A stretch of 64,000 nt of DNA from Kordiimonadales bacterium (GTDB lineage: Bacteria > Pseudomonadota > Alphaproteobacteria > Sphingomonadales > Kordiimonadaceae), in contig WFTS01000136.1 of assembly GCA_015485385.1 (NCBI GenBank), positions 1-64,000 on the forward strand. Reading direction: 5' to 3'. This document shows positions 1-7,552 of this stretch, in pieces (the first letter of the stretch is position 1; each line of letters opens with the position of its first letter). The translations under genes were made by a program, and so were the position numbers. Below the pieces are notes generated by a model. That model saw only the letters and a program-made list of their open reading frames with translations, made no database searches and was not told where the DNA came from.

Positions 1-1
1 A

Positions 2-340
2 TCAATGGCGCCTCTAAATACATTCGCTTGGGCGCGAATGGCGAGCGCGAATATTCTGTTGGGGGAGGACCATTTTGGGGAGGCTTTGAAGGCGTGGCGC
101 ACATCGGTTGCAACGGCTCGGTTTGAACCCTTTTTGCTGATACAGCGCGTTCATATCGGCACCATTTTATATCGGCAGATGACCCCGAAAGACATTGACC
201 TTCTAAAGGACCAATTTCAGATGACCGTTCGTTGGAACCGTGGGAAGTTGCGGACCTATGCCCGAAAAAACCAGTTAATCCCTTGGATGATCTTTTTGGC
301 CAATGGCGATGACGAAACGGTCAAGTTTTTCCAAAATTAA
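2..340 (+). CDS. C-terminal fragment of an unrecognised protein, truncated by window start
   Basis: The frame is open to the left edge (the codon before the first ATG is TCA), so this is the 3' part of a longer gene ending with TAA at 338-340. About 112 residues are visible. The first half reads like helical-hairpin (TPR-like) sequence, with alternating small and aromatic residues around WARMASANILLGEDHFGEAL and a second helix pair ending at QFQMTVRWNRGKL. I infer a TPR-like helical protein of the kind often linked to envelope or polysaccharide functions in Alphaproteobacteria, but the fold is only suggested by residue pattern. The gene is followed by a 17-bp tandem repeat and a convergent tRNA-Ala. 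No catalytic motif is visible. Confidence 0.55.
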   Translation, partial: SMAPLNTFAWARMASANILLGEDHFGEALKAWRTSVATARFEPFLLIQRVHIGTILYRQMTPKDIDLLKDQFQMTVRWNRGKLRTYARKNQLIPWMIFLANGDDETVKFFQN

Positions 341-420
341 TATAATCTGTAAGATATGTCCATTTATGGACAAGTCTCCGGCAGGGCAAGCCCATGTCTG
401 ACGGCCTAAAGTGGTTCGCC

Positions 421-488
421 ATTCGCCCCAGAGCCGTATTCGCCCCAGAGCCGTATTCGGACTGATTCAGCATTCGGGGTATGGGCTG
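421..488. repeat. 17-bp tandem repeat, about 4 units
   Basis: Units at 421-437 and 438-454 are identical (ATTCGCCCCAGAGCCGT). Units at 455-471 and 472-488 keep the leading ATTCG but have diverged. The array lies between the first gene and tRNA-Ala. No coding role is visible. Confidence 0.85.
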
Positions 489-503
489 GCTTTTAAGAAA
501 ATA

Positions 504-579
504 TGGTGGAGCCGAGGGGGCTCGAACCCCTGACCTCTACACTGCCAGTGTAGCGCTCTCCCAGCTGAGCTACGGCCCC
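504..579 (-). tRNA. tRNA-Ala (anticodon GGC)
   Basis: On the minus strand a 76-nt cloverleaf starts GGGGCCG and ends CGGCTCC followed by an encoded CCA. The acceptor pairs over 7 bp with one G-U. The D-arm is AGCTCAGCTGGGAGAGC, the anticodon stem CTACA/TGTAG closes the loop CTGGCAG with anticodon GGC, and the T-arm contains GGTTCGAGCCC. It reads GCC/GCU alanine codons. It is a single-copy stand-alone tRNA here, not part of an rRNA operon. Confidence 0.97.
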
Positions 580-687
580 ACTTAAAACTGGTGCATGAAG
601 GATAGCACCAGGCCATTGTGCGGATACTGGATTTTCCGCTATAGGTTGGGCGCATTTACCCCCAACCGGTTTTTATCCTGCCAACCA

Positions 688-717
688 CCGTATAAAACCG
701 TACAAAACCGCGCAAAT
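688..717. repeat. 10-bp tandem repeat, 3 units
   Basis: Units CCGTATAAAA (688-697), CCGTACAAAA (698-707) and CCGCGCAAAT (708-717) run head to tail in the gap between tRNA-Ala and the TIGR02300 gene. Confidence 0.75.
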
Positions 718-756
718 ATGAAAACAGCTGGCTAACGCGGCCGTTCCGGCCTTGGT

Positions 757-1071
757 TTATACTTCGTCTTTGGTCAGGCTGGTATCAACGATCGCCGCCA
801 CTTCTGTGTCGTCATCATCGTCAAGACTAATAACAACGTCTGCGTCGGTATCTAGATCAATATCGTCCGCATCATCATCGGTATCATCATTGCTTTTTAC
901 GGGGTCTTCTTTTACCGCAGCAACGATAGGCTGTTTGGTCTTTAAAATTGGCTCTGGCTTAAAGTCCACGCCGCACGCTACGCACACGCATGGATCACTA
1001 TTGCCAAGGTCATAAAAGCGTTCGCCGCATTTTGGGCAGGTACGCTTTGTGCCCCATTCGGGTTTTACCAC
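757..1071 (-). CDS. TIGR02300 (FYDLN acid) family zinc-ribbon protein
   Basis: A 104-residue protein starting MVKPEWGTKRTCPKCGERF. Two CxxC pairs (CPKC and CVAC) frame the diagnostic FYDL segment, predicting a small zinc ribbon; the rest is a highly acidic Asp-rich tail. This matches the alphaproteobacterial FYDLN acid family, whose function is unknown. I chose the GTG at 1071 because AAGGAG lies just upstream and family members begin close to KPEWGTKR; an in-frame GTG at 1095 would add 8 residues and place the AAGGAG inside the coding region. It is divergent from aroA, the usual neighbour in this class. Confidence 0.9.
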   Translation of the reverse strand: MVKPEWGTKRTCPKCGERFYDLGNSDPCVCVACGVDFKPEPILKTKQPIVAAVKEDPVKSNDDTDDDADDIDLDTDADVVISLDDDDDTEVAAIVDTSLTKDEV

Positions 1072-1190
1072 GTCTCTCTCCTTGATATTGGACACGCTTT
1101 AAAGCTAAGAATTGGCGCATGAATTGCCACGATAGTGCGCGGCTGTCAAAGCATAAGTTAACTCACCGCTTTTAATTCGGAAATTTTATT

Positions 1191-2540
1191 GTGCCAAGTC
1201 TTGTTTCACACCCTAAGTCTGCCCTGATCGGCAGCGCCCAAATCCCCGGTGATAAATCTATTTCTCACCGGGCCTTAATGCTGTCGGCGCTCGCTGTTGG
1301 CAAAAGCCGTATATCGGGTTTGCTGGAGGGCGAAGATGTTCTGGCAACGGCATCGGCTATGCGGCTTATGGGGGCAACCTTAGACCAGCTTGGTGACGGC
1401 AATTGGCAGGTGCAAGGTGTGGGTGTTGGCGGATTAACCACGCCAGATGATATAATGGATATGGGAAATTCGGGCACATCCACGCGGCTGTTGATGGGGT
1501 TGATCGCAAGTCATGATATCACGGTAACACTGACAGGGGATGCCAGTTTGCGTGGGCGCCCGATGCGCCGGGTAACCGATCCTCTTAGCAAAATGGGCGC
1601 TAGTTTTGAGGCCCGTGACGGGGCATATCTGCCGCTGACAATAAAGGGAACCTCTATGCCCTTGCCGCTGGATTACACGCCGCCAATGGCCAGTGCACAA
1701 GTGAAATCTGCCCTATTGCTCGCGGGGCTGAACACTTCGGGTATCACCCGCGTGCGGGAAAAAACCGCGACTCGGGATCATACTGAGCGCATGCTTTCGG
1801 CTATGGGGGCTGATATTCATGTGGAAGATCAGGACGACGAGCGGGTGATTAGCCTTGTGGGCCAGCCTGAATTGAAGCCAATTACCCTCGATGTACCGGG
1901 CGATATTTCGTCCAGTGCCTTTTTGATGGTTGCCGCAAGCCTTGTTCCAAATTCGGATGTGATGTTGAAACGTGTGGGCATGAACCCCCTTCGCACCGGC
2001 ATTATCGGCGCACTTAGGGCGATGGGCGCTGACATTCGTTTGCTAAATGAACGCGATTTAGGCGGTGAACCAGTGGCAGACATCCGGGTCTGCGGAAGCC
2101 AGCTACAAGCCGTCACCAGTTTACCTGTAGACCCCTCAACCATGATCGATGAATTTCCGGTGCTATTTTGTGCGGCAGCCACGGCCAAAGGCACCAGCCG
2201 TTTCACCGGGCTTTCGGAACTGCGCGTGAAAGAAAGCGACCGATTGTCGGTGATGGCAGCAGGACTAAAAGCAAACGGAGTTGACGTAACCGAATTTGAA
2301 GACGGCCTTGAGATCAAAGGGTTTGCTGGCCCTGTTCCGGGCGGCGGTACCGTGGAAACCTTCCTTGATCACCGCATCGCCATGGCGTTTGCGGTATTAG
2401 GCCAGATGGCGGATGCACCGATCACCATAGAGGACGCAAGCCCGATACAAACCAGCTTCCCAAGTTTCATCAATTTAATGAAAGCGCTGGGGGCAGGGTT
2501 GGAACTGGTTGATGAAACAGGCACAGTGCATAAAGCATAA
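1191..2540 (+). CDS. aroA: 3-phosphoshikimate 1-carboxyvinyltransferase (EPSP synthase)
   Basis: Joins shikimate-3-phosphate and phosphoenolpyruvate in aromatic amino acid synthesis, in the cytosol. At 449 residues it is full length. Visible motifs are PGDKSISHRALM (about 19-30), GNSGTSTRLL (92-101), RPMRRV, MASAQVKSALLLAGL, ELRVKESDR and FLDHRIAMAF. Overall it is closest in wording to the long Agrobacterium CP4-like enzymes, but Gly95 sits where CP4 has the alanine linked to glyphosate tolerance (E. coli Gly96), so I infer a glyphosate-sensitive site. The start is a GTG with only a weak upstream purine run. It begins the run aroA-cmk-rpsA-ihfB conserved in Alphaproteobacteria. Confidence 0.97.
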   Translation: MPSLVSHPKSALIGSAQIPGDKSISHRALMLSALAVGKSRISGLLEGEDVLATASAMRLMGATLDQLGDGNWQVQGVGVGGLTTPDDIMDMGNSGTSTRLLMGLIASHDITVTLTGDASLRGRPMRRVTDPLSKMGASFEARDGAYLPLTIKGTSMPLPLDYTPPMASAQVKSALLLAGLNTSGITRVREKTATRDHTERMLSAMGADIHVEDQDDERVISLVGQPELKPITLDVPGDISSSAFLMVAASLVPNSDVMLKRVGMNPLRTGIIGALRAMGADIRLLNERDLGGEPVADIRVCGSQLQAVTSLPVDPSTMIDEFPVLFCAAATAKGTSRFTGLSELRVKESDRLSVMAAGLKANGVDVTEFEDGLEIKGFAGPVPGGGTVETFLDHRIAMAFAVLGQMADAPITIEDASPIQTSFPSFINLMKALGAGLELVDETGTVHKA

Positions 2541-2632
2541 GGCGTGCGTTTGCTGGGTGGGTATGGTCAAATAAGCGCTGGTTATTCGGGTTTTCAGGCA
2601 CGGCTTGAATGAAAGTAAGAAAGTGATTCGGT

Positions 2633-3286
2633 GTGATTGTTGCGATTGATGGCCCGGCGGCGGCGGGAAAAGGTACACTTGCCAAGCGCTTAGCCGAAAA
2701 ATTTGGTTTTGCATATTTGGATACTGGTACTTTGTACCGAGGGGTTGCTCTTGCCTTACTAAAAGCGGGGCATGACCCATCTGACGAGGCCGCTGCTGCA
2801 CAGGCATCTGCACATTTTGATTTGGCACTGACCCATGATCCAGACTTGCGCACAGAGGCCATAGGTGCCGCAGCATCAATCGTTGCAGCAATGCCTGAGG
2901 TTCGGTCTAACTTGTTGAAATTTCAAAGAGAATTTGCGTCTTGCCCCCCGGGAGGTGCGGCAGGGGCTGTCTTGGATGGCCGCGATATAGGTACCGTTGT
3001 TTGCCCCAAAGCAGACCTGAAACTTTATGTTACAGCCTCCCCTGAGGAACGTGCCCGGCGCCGTACGTCGGAATTGCAAGAGCGCGGAATAGACGCGGAT
3101 TATAGCGCTATTCTTGCCGATGTTAAGGCTCGGGATGAGCGCGATATGAACCGGCAAGAGGCCCCCTTGAAGCCCGCGAAAGATGCGCTCTTGCTTGATA
3201 CGACAATATTGGATATAGACGCCGTGTTTTTACGAGCGATTCGATTTGTCGAGGCTGCGGCGAGCGCCGACACCAAAGCAAATTAA
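2633..3286 (+). CDS. cmk: (d)CMP kinase
   Basis: Phosphorylates CMP and dCMP to the diphosphates using ATP. The N-terminus MIVAIDGPAAAGKGTLAKRL contains the P-loop GPAAAGKGT; LDTGTLYRG and LDGRDIGTVVCPKADLKLY are standard family motifs, followed by the lid region RARRRTSELQERG. At 217 residues it has the usual bacterial length. The start is GTG at 2633; no strong ribosome-binding site is visible, and the 92-bp gap from aroA suggests the genes share a transcript. It precedes rpsA, a pairing kept across Proteobacteria. Confidence 0.96.
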   Translation: MIVAIDGPAAAGKGTLAKRLAEKFGFAYLDTGTLYRGVALALLKAGHDPSDEAAAAQASAHFDLALTHDPDLRTEAIGAAASIVAAMPEVRSNLLKFQREFASCPPGGAAGAVLDGRDIGTVVCPKADLKLYVTASPEERARRRTSELQERGIDADYSAILADVKARDERDMNRQEAPLKPAKDALLLDTTILDIDAVFLRAIRFVEAAASADTKAN

Positions 3287-3492
3287 AGTTAGCTCCAATA
3301 TCCGAAGATGCTGCATGAGCTGCCGATTGTTTCTGAGTTTCAGAAATAACGTGGTTTCTTTCGTGTCGATATCAGAGGCTTTCGAACGTCAGAAAACGCT
3401 GGGATGGTCCTATCGTTAAACCCGTTTGAAAGAAGACCGCCGGATCCAACCGGCTGGCATGGAAATAAATGATACTTGAAAGGAAGACATGA
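3287..3492 (+). promoter_or_regulatory. rpsA upstream region with two small hairpins
   Basis: The gap contains a perfect 7-bp hairpin TTTCTGA-gtt-TCAGAAA (3330-3346) and a GCCGG/CCGGC hairpin (3439-3454) just upstream of the rpsA ribosome-binding site (GAAAGGAAG, about 3477-3485). Ribosomal protein leaders are often autoregulated, but I recognise no known S1 leader motif. The -10/-35 elements are not clear. Confidence 0.35.
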
Positions 3493-5193
3493 ATGTCTGA
3501 CATGGCAACAATGCCAAGCCTCTCTGATTTTGAGGCAATGCTAAATGAAACTATCCCTGCTGAAGGCGGCTTTGAAGGCCGCGTAGTGAAGGGTACCGTT
3601 GTTTCTCTCGAGAATGATTTCGCGATTATTGACATCGGACTAAAAGCTGAGGGCCGTGTGCCTCTCAAAGAATTTTCAGCTCCTGGCCAGCCGGCTGAGC
3701 TTGCTGTTGGTGACACTGTTGAAGTTTTTGTTGACCGTATTGAAAACGCGCTCGGCGAAGCCATTCTGTCCCGCGACAAAGCCCGCCGCGAAGAAGCTTG
3801 GACTGAACTAGAAAAAGCGTTTGAAGGCGATGCCCGAGTAACTGGCGTTATCTTTGGCCGTGTTAAGGGCGGCTTCACGGTTGACCTTAACGGCGCTGTG
3901 GCGTTCCTGCCTGGTTCTCAGGTTGATATCCGTCCAATCCGCGACGTAACACCTTTGATGAACATCGAGCAGCCGTTTATGATTCTGAAAATGGATCGCC
4001 GTAGGGGCAATATTGTTGTCTCTCGCAGGTCTATCCTTGAAGAGGATCGTCAGGAACAGCGCGCTGAACTTCTGGGCAAGCTGAAAGAAGGCGATGCGGT
4101 TGACGGCGTTGTTAAAAACATCACCGATTACGGCGCCTTTGTTGATCTTGGCGGCATTGACGGTTTGTTGCACGTCACCGACATGAGCTGGCGCCGTGTG
4201 AACCATCCTTCAGAAGTGCTCGGCATTGGCGAGACCGTGAAGGTACAAGTGGTTCGTATCAATCCTGAAACACAGCGTATCAGCCTTGGCATGAAGCAGC
4301 TTGCAGAAGACCCATGGGCTGGCATCGAAGCCAACTATGTGGTTGGTACCAAGTTCAAGGGCGTTGTCACCAACATCACCGATTATGGTGCTTTTGTTGA
4401 GCTGGAAGCCGGTGTTGAAGGTTTGGTCCATGTGAGCGAAATGAGCTGGGTGAAGAAAAACATCCACCCGGGCAAAATCGTTTCCACGTCACAAGAAGTA
4501 GAAGTGATGGTTCTGGAAGTGGATCAGGCAAAGCGCCGCATTTCACTTGGTCTTAAACAGTGTGGCGACAATCCTTGGGATGCGTTTGCTGACAAGTTCC
4601 CATCCGGTACAGAGATTGAAGGTGAAGTGAAAAACATCACCGAGTTTGGCTTGTTCATTGGTCTTGACGGCGACGTTGATGGCATGGTGCATCTGTCAGA
4701 TATCTCATGGGATCGTGGCGGCGAAGAAGCCCTTGCTGAATATAAAAAGGGCGACATGGTGAAAGCCGTTGTTCTTGATGTCGATACGCAAAAAGAGCGC
4801 ATCAGCCTTGGTATTAAGCAACTTGGTGGTGATCCATTCAAGGAAGCATCTTCCAAAAAACGCGGCGAGCATGTGACCGGCGTTGTTAAGGTTGTGAATG
4901 AAAACGGCATCGAAGTTGAAGTGGGTGATACAGGCATGACGTCCTTTATCCGCCGCTCTGACTTGGCGCGCGATCGCGGTGATCAGCGTCCAGAGCGCTT
5001 TAATGTTGGCGACAAGATCGATGCAATGGTCACCGGCGTGGATAAATCCAGCCGCCGTGTGAACCTGTCGATCAAAGCGCTTGAGATGGCTGAAGAAAAA
5101 GCGGCCGTTGAGCAATATGGCTCTGCTGATAGCGGTGCAAGCCTTGGGGATATCCTTGGTGCAGCGCTTGAGAAAGCCAAAGACGACAAATAA
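3493..5193 (+). CDS. rpsA: 30S ribosomal protein S1
   Basis: A 566-residue protein made of six S1 (OB-fold) repeats; the central and C-terminal ones are easily seen from recurring GEVKNITEFGLFIGL, ITDYGAFVDLGG and HVSEMSW segments. It binds mRNA on the 30S platform and helps unfold leaders. The length matches the E. coli protein (557). The ATG at 3493 has a good ribosome-binding site (GGAAG). The codon use is strongly biased, as expected for a highly expressed gene. It is followed by a strong intrinsic terminator. Confidence 0.98.
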   Translation: MSDMATMPSLSDFEAMLNETIPAEGGFEGRVVKGTVVSLENDFAIIDIGLKAEGRVPLKEFSAPGQPAELAVGDTVEVFVDRIENALGEAILSRDKARREEAWTELEKAFEGDARVTGVIFGRVKGGFTVDLNGAVAFLPGSQVDIRPIRDVTPLMNIEQPFMILKMDRRRGNIVVSRRSILEEDRQEQRAELLGKLKEGDAVDGVVKNITDYGAFVDLGGIDGLLHVTDMSWRRVNHPSEVLGIGETVKVQVVRINPETQRISLGMKQLAEDPWAGIEANYVVGTKFKGVVTNITDYGAFVELEAGVEGLVHVSEMSWVKKNIHPGKIVSTSQEVEVMVLEVDQAKRRISLGLKQCGDNPWDAFADKFPSGTEIEGEVKNITEFGLFIGLDGDVDGMVHLSDISWDRGGEEALAEYKKGDMVKAVVLDVDTQKERISLGIKQLGGDPFKEASSKKRGEHVTGVVKVVNENGIEVEVGDTGMTSFIRRSDLARDRGDQRPERFNVGDKIDAMVTGVDKSSRRVNLSIKALEMAEEKAAVEQYGSADSGASLGDILGAALEKAKDDK

Positions 5194-5232
5194 AGGCTTG
5201 ATCGCAAAATGTGATTTCGCATTAAAAATTAA

Positions 5233-5266
5233 AAAAGGTCGCTCCGTTCGGGGCGGCCTTTTTCTT
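5233..5266 (+). terminator. Rho-independent terminator after rpsA
   Basis: Stem AAGGTCGCTCC / GGGGCGGCCTT with a GTTC loop, followed by a run of T. It begins about 40 nt after the rpsA stop and separates rpsA from ihfB. Confidence 0.9.
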
Positions 5267-5398
5267 GAGGTTTGGCCGCGCATTTTATGCTAAGTTTCAT
5301 ACTAAAGGGGCCTTATGGTGCCCGATATCTGTAAAGATTAACGAATTCCTAATGTAATTTATATAAAAAGCCTTTCTTTTGAACGACTTACTTGACGC

Positions 5399-5426
5399 GG
5401 CGCGTTTCAAGTGGCACGCTTCAAAT
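5399..5426. repeat. 14-bp imperfect tandem duplication upstream of ihfB
   Basis: GGCGCGTTTCAAGT (5399-5412) is followed directly by GGCACGCTTCAAAT (5413-5426), 11 of 14 positions identical. It may overlap the ihfB promoter region. Confidence 0.55.
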
Positions 5427-5487
5427 AACACCGGTGGGCAAAACGTTTTTGAGTGTTACGATAGGATGTATCCCGGGGAGGACGTAA

Positions 5488-5766
5488 ATGATCAAATCTG
5501 AGTTGATTACAAAAATTGCTGACGCCAATCCTGACTTGTATTACCGGGATGTGGAACGCATTGTTTCTAAAATTTTTGATGAAATCACCGGCGCTTTGGC
5601 GCGCGGAGACCGGGTGGAACTCAGGGGTTTTGGCGCTTTTTCAGTGAAAACGCGGCTTGCCAGAACAGGCCGAAACCCTCGCACGGGTGAAACCGTAGAT
5701 GTGGCTGAAAAGAAGGTCCCATATTTTAAAACTGGTAAAGACCTGCGTGAGCGTCTGAACAGTTAG
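5488..5766 (+). CDS. ihfB: Integration host factor subunit beta
   Basis: A 92-residue HU/IHF-family DNA-bending protein. The start [15 protein letters not shown], the [20 protein letters not shown] beta-arm with the intercalating proline tip, and the [13 protein letters not shown] tail fit IHF-beta rather than HU. It pairs with IHF-alpha (elsewhere) to bend DNA at replication, recombination and sigma-54 promoters. The ATG has GGGGAGGAC upstream. The position after rpsA is the conserved proteobacterial location of ihfB. Confidence 0.96.
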   Translation: MIKSELITKIADANPDLYYRDVERIVSKIFDEITGALARGDRVELRGFGAFSVKTRLARTGRNPRTGETVDVAEKKVPYFKTGKDLRERLNS

Positions 5767-5816
5767 GGCGCGCCTGTAACGTTTGTTTCCCCCTCTTTTT
5801 TGGCAGCCTTCAGCAA

Positions 5817-6200
5817 ATGGCCAAATCTTTATTCAAAGTGATTCGCCGCCTGATCTGGGTATTGATCGGGCTGTTTTTGGTGTTTTTCGCAGTTCATAAT
5901 CGTGGGGCGGTCGAAATTTCCTTCGATCCTATCGCGGGGCGCTATTTGCTACCGGTTTGGTGGATATTGTTCGCGGGTATTTTTATCGGAATTTTTGTCT
6001 CGGCAGCGGTCACCAGTTGGCTGCGACTAGAGGGCTTTGCCAAGCGCCGCAAGGCTGAACGCAGGGCTGTTTATCTGGACGAGCAGATGGCCTTGATGGC
6101 CGAAGACGCGCACCAGGGCAAGGCGCAGAGGGCGCACAAAGCCGCGTCTGATACCGCTTCAGAGCCCGGTTCCGGCTCCGCCCTTGCCAAACCCAAGTAA
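5817..6200 (+). CDS. LapA-domain (DUF1049) inner-membrane protein
   Basis: A 127-residue protein with two membrane segments: about residues 12-24 (VLIGLFLVFFAVH) and 45-66 (VWWILFAGIFIGIFVSAAVTSW), separated by a short loop with the family-typical HNRGAVEISFDP. A basic segment (KRRKAERRAVYLD) and an Ala/Ser-rich tail follow. The fold matches the LapA domain, which in E. coli works with LapB in controlling lipopolysaccharide synthesis. Whether this orthologue does so is inference. It lies 50 bp after ihfB and 41 bp before pyrF, likely one operon. Confidence 0.85.
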   Translation: MAKSLFKVIRRLIWVLIGLFLVFFAVHNRGAVEISFDPIAGRYLLPVWWILFAGIFIGIFVSAAVTSWLRLEGFAKRRKAERRAVYLDEQMALMAEDAHQGKAQRAHKAASDTASEPGSGSALAKPK

Positions 6201-6241
6201 GGCAGGTTAAACCGCAGCAAGCTTTCTTAGAAAAGACAAAA

Positions 6242-7009
6242 ATGATGACCGGACCTGACGAAAATATGCCTCAAAATCCGCCCAAAAACATAACCGACAA
6301 TCCCATCTACTGTGCGCTGGATACGGTGGATGCTGTAGAAGCGGTGGCGTTGGCAAAATCACTTAAAGGCGCGGTTGGCGGGGTGAAATTGGGGTTGGAA
6401 TTTTTCTCGGCCAACGGCGCGGATGGGTTTCAAAGGGTTGCGGCCACTGGCATGCCAATTTTCCTTGATTTGAAGTTTCACGACATCCCGAACACCGTAG
6501 CGGGCGCCATCAGTGCGGTCATGCCGCTTGTCCCAAAAATCCTTACAATTCATACACTTGGCGGTCCAGATATGATGTGCCGAGCCGTAGAAATCGCTTC
6601 GATTGAGGCAGAAAAACAGGGGGTTGCACGCCCCTGTGTTGCCGGTGTGACAATCCTCACCAGCATGGATGATACCGATTTGGCGGCCATTGGGGTCCAA
6701 AATACAGTGGCGGATCAAGTCACCCGGCTGGCTAAATTGGCGCATTTCTGCGGGCTTGACGGCATGGTTTGCAGCCCCAAAGAGATCGCCTTGGCCCGCG
6801 CCGCTACGAACCCCGATTTCAAATTGATTGTGCCTGGCATTCGGCCAGAGGGCAGCGCGGCAGGCGACCAAAAGCGGGTGATGACCCCCCTTGAAGCCAC
6901 CAGTGCTGGCGCTGATATATTGGTCATAGGCCGCCCGATAACAAAAGCCCCTGACCCGGCTGCCGCCGCCAGAAAAATAGCAGAAAATCTAGCTATTTCA
7001 ACGAATTAA
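6242..7009 (+). CDS. pyrF: Orotidine 5'-phosphate decarboxylase
   Basis: Converts OMP to UMP, the last step of pyrimidine synthesis. The TIM-barrel signature FLDLKFHDIPNTVAGA carries the catalytic Lys-Asp network (D-x-K-x-x-D), the C-terminal VPGIRPEG and DILVIGRPIT phosphate-binding strands are intact, and the start region YCALDTVDAVEA matches type-1 enzymes. At 255 residues it is about 15-20 longer than typical because of a polar N-terminal extension; ATG codons at 6242, 6245 and 6269 are all possible starts. Confidence 0.95.
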   Translation: MMTGPDENMPQNPPKNITDNPIYCALDTVDAVEAVALAKSLKGAVGGVKLGLEFFSANGADGFQRVAATGMPIFLDLKFHDIPNTVAGAISAVMPLVPKILTIHTLGGPDMMCRAVEIASIEAEKQGVARPCVAGVTILTSMDDTDLAAIGVQNTVADQVTRLAKLAHFCGLDGMVCSPKEIALARAATNPDFKLIVPGIRPEGSAAGDQKRVMTPLEATSAGADILVIGRPITKAPDPAAAARKIAENLAISTN

Positions 7010-7183
7010 AGCTGCCCCTTTCCCACTGCTTCAGGGGGTTTTATGTGGGTTTTTTATCCGCCTTTATCCTATGAACGCCTTTGGTTTTGCCGCTGCCAAT
7101 AGGCTCTGCCAGACGCCTTAAAGGGGAAGAAACCTCCAGAGACGGCCCCTCGCGGCCAAGAGTTCGCTGGCTGTTCGGCCTTA
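7010..7183 (+). other. First part of the pyrF to 5'-nucleotidase gap, possible terminator
   Basis: The stretch 7010-7552 (543 bp) has no convincing gene. Just after pyrF, CCCAC (7022-7026) and GTGGG (7045-7049) can pair and are followed by TTTTTT, and an overlapping CCCCT/AGGGG pairing is possible; this may be the pyrF terminator, but the loop is long. The rest holds the TGTGACA motifs and the 18-bp array described separately. Confidence 0.4.
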
Positions 7184-7285
7184 TGTGACAAACAGTTTGG
7201 CGGAAAACCCCAAAAAAATGACAGCCACACAGGCTTTGCGGGCAATAGTGTCACACATCTGACTGTGACACGCGTTTTGTGACAC
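7184..7285. promoter_or_regulatory. Cluster of TGTGACA motifs, possible operator
   Basis: TGTGACA occurs at 7184-7190, 7264-7270 and 7278-7284 on the plus strand and as TGTCACA at 7249-7255. The pair 7248-7255 (GTGTCACA) and 7264-7271 (TGTGACAC) is a perfect 8-bp dyad with an 8-nt spacer, and the copy at 7278 repeats 14 bp later. TGTGA half-sites are typical of Crp-family regulators, but the spacing is not the classic one. It lies about 270 bp upstream of the 5'-nucleotidase start. Confidence 0.5.
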
Positions 7286-7429
7286 GTGTGCAACCTAATT
7301 TTTGCGGTTTTTATCCCTCTTTTAAAGCGTGTTTTTTGTGCGAAAAATGAACAAAGCGTTTTAGGCAAAAGGCCTCTGCTTGCAGGCAAGGCACAGATGC
7401 GTGTAGCCTCAGCGAGACATAGAGCAAAA

Positions 7430-7537
7430 TGTGAAAATTATGCCCGCAACGAACCCGATGCTCGAAACGAACCTGATGCCCGAAACGAAATTCATGTCTG
7501 ATACGAAATTCATCCCCAAGATGAAGCCCATGCCTGA
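7430..7537. repeat. 18-bp degenerate tandem repeat, 5-6 units
   Basis: Units run 7448-7465, 7466-7483, 7484-7501, 7502-7519 and 7520-7537, with a weaker copy before 7448. The core is AACGAAccTGATGCCCGA. Read on either strand it gives a repetitive peptide (ARNEPD on the plus strand), but no ribosome-binding site or coding bias supports translation. The array stops just short of the 5'-nucleotidase ribosome-binding region (AAGG at 7541-7544). Confidence 0.8.
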
Positions 7538-7552
7538 AACAAGGATACTAAA

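Noticed and set aside
421-488. CRISPR array
   Set aside because: Units are contiguous without spacers and too short; the same holds for the other tandem arrays, and no cas genes are present.
2470-2891. Minus-strand frames opposite aroA/cmk
   Set aside because: Shadow frames of well-supported plus-strand genes.
7286-7501. Open frame with repeated ARNEPD peptide
   Set aside because: The repetition comes from the 18-bp DNA array; no ribosome-binding site and no homologous protein pattern.
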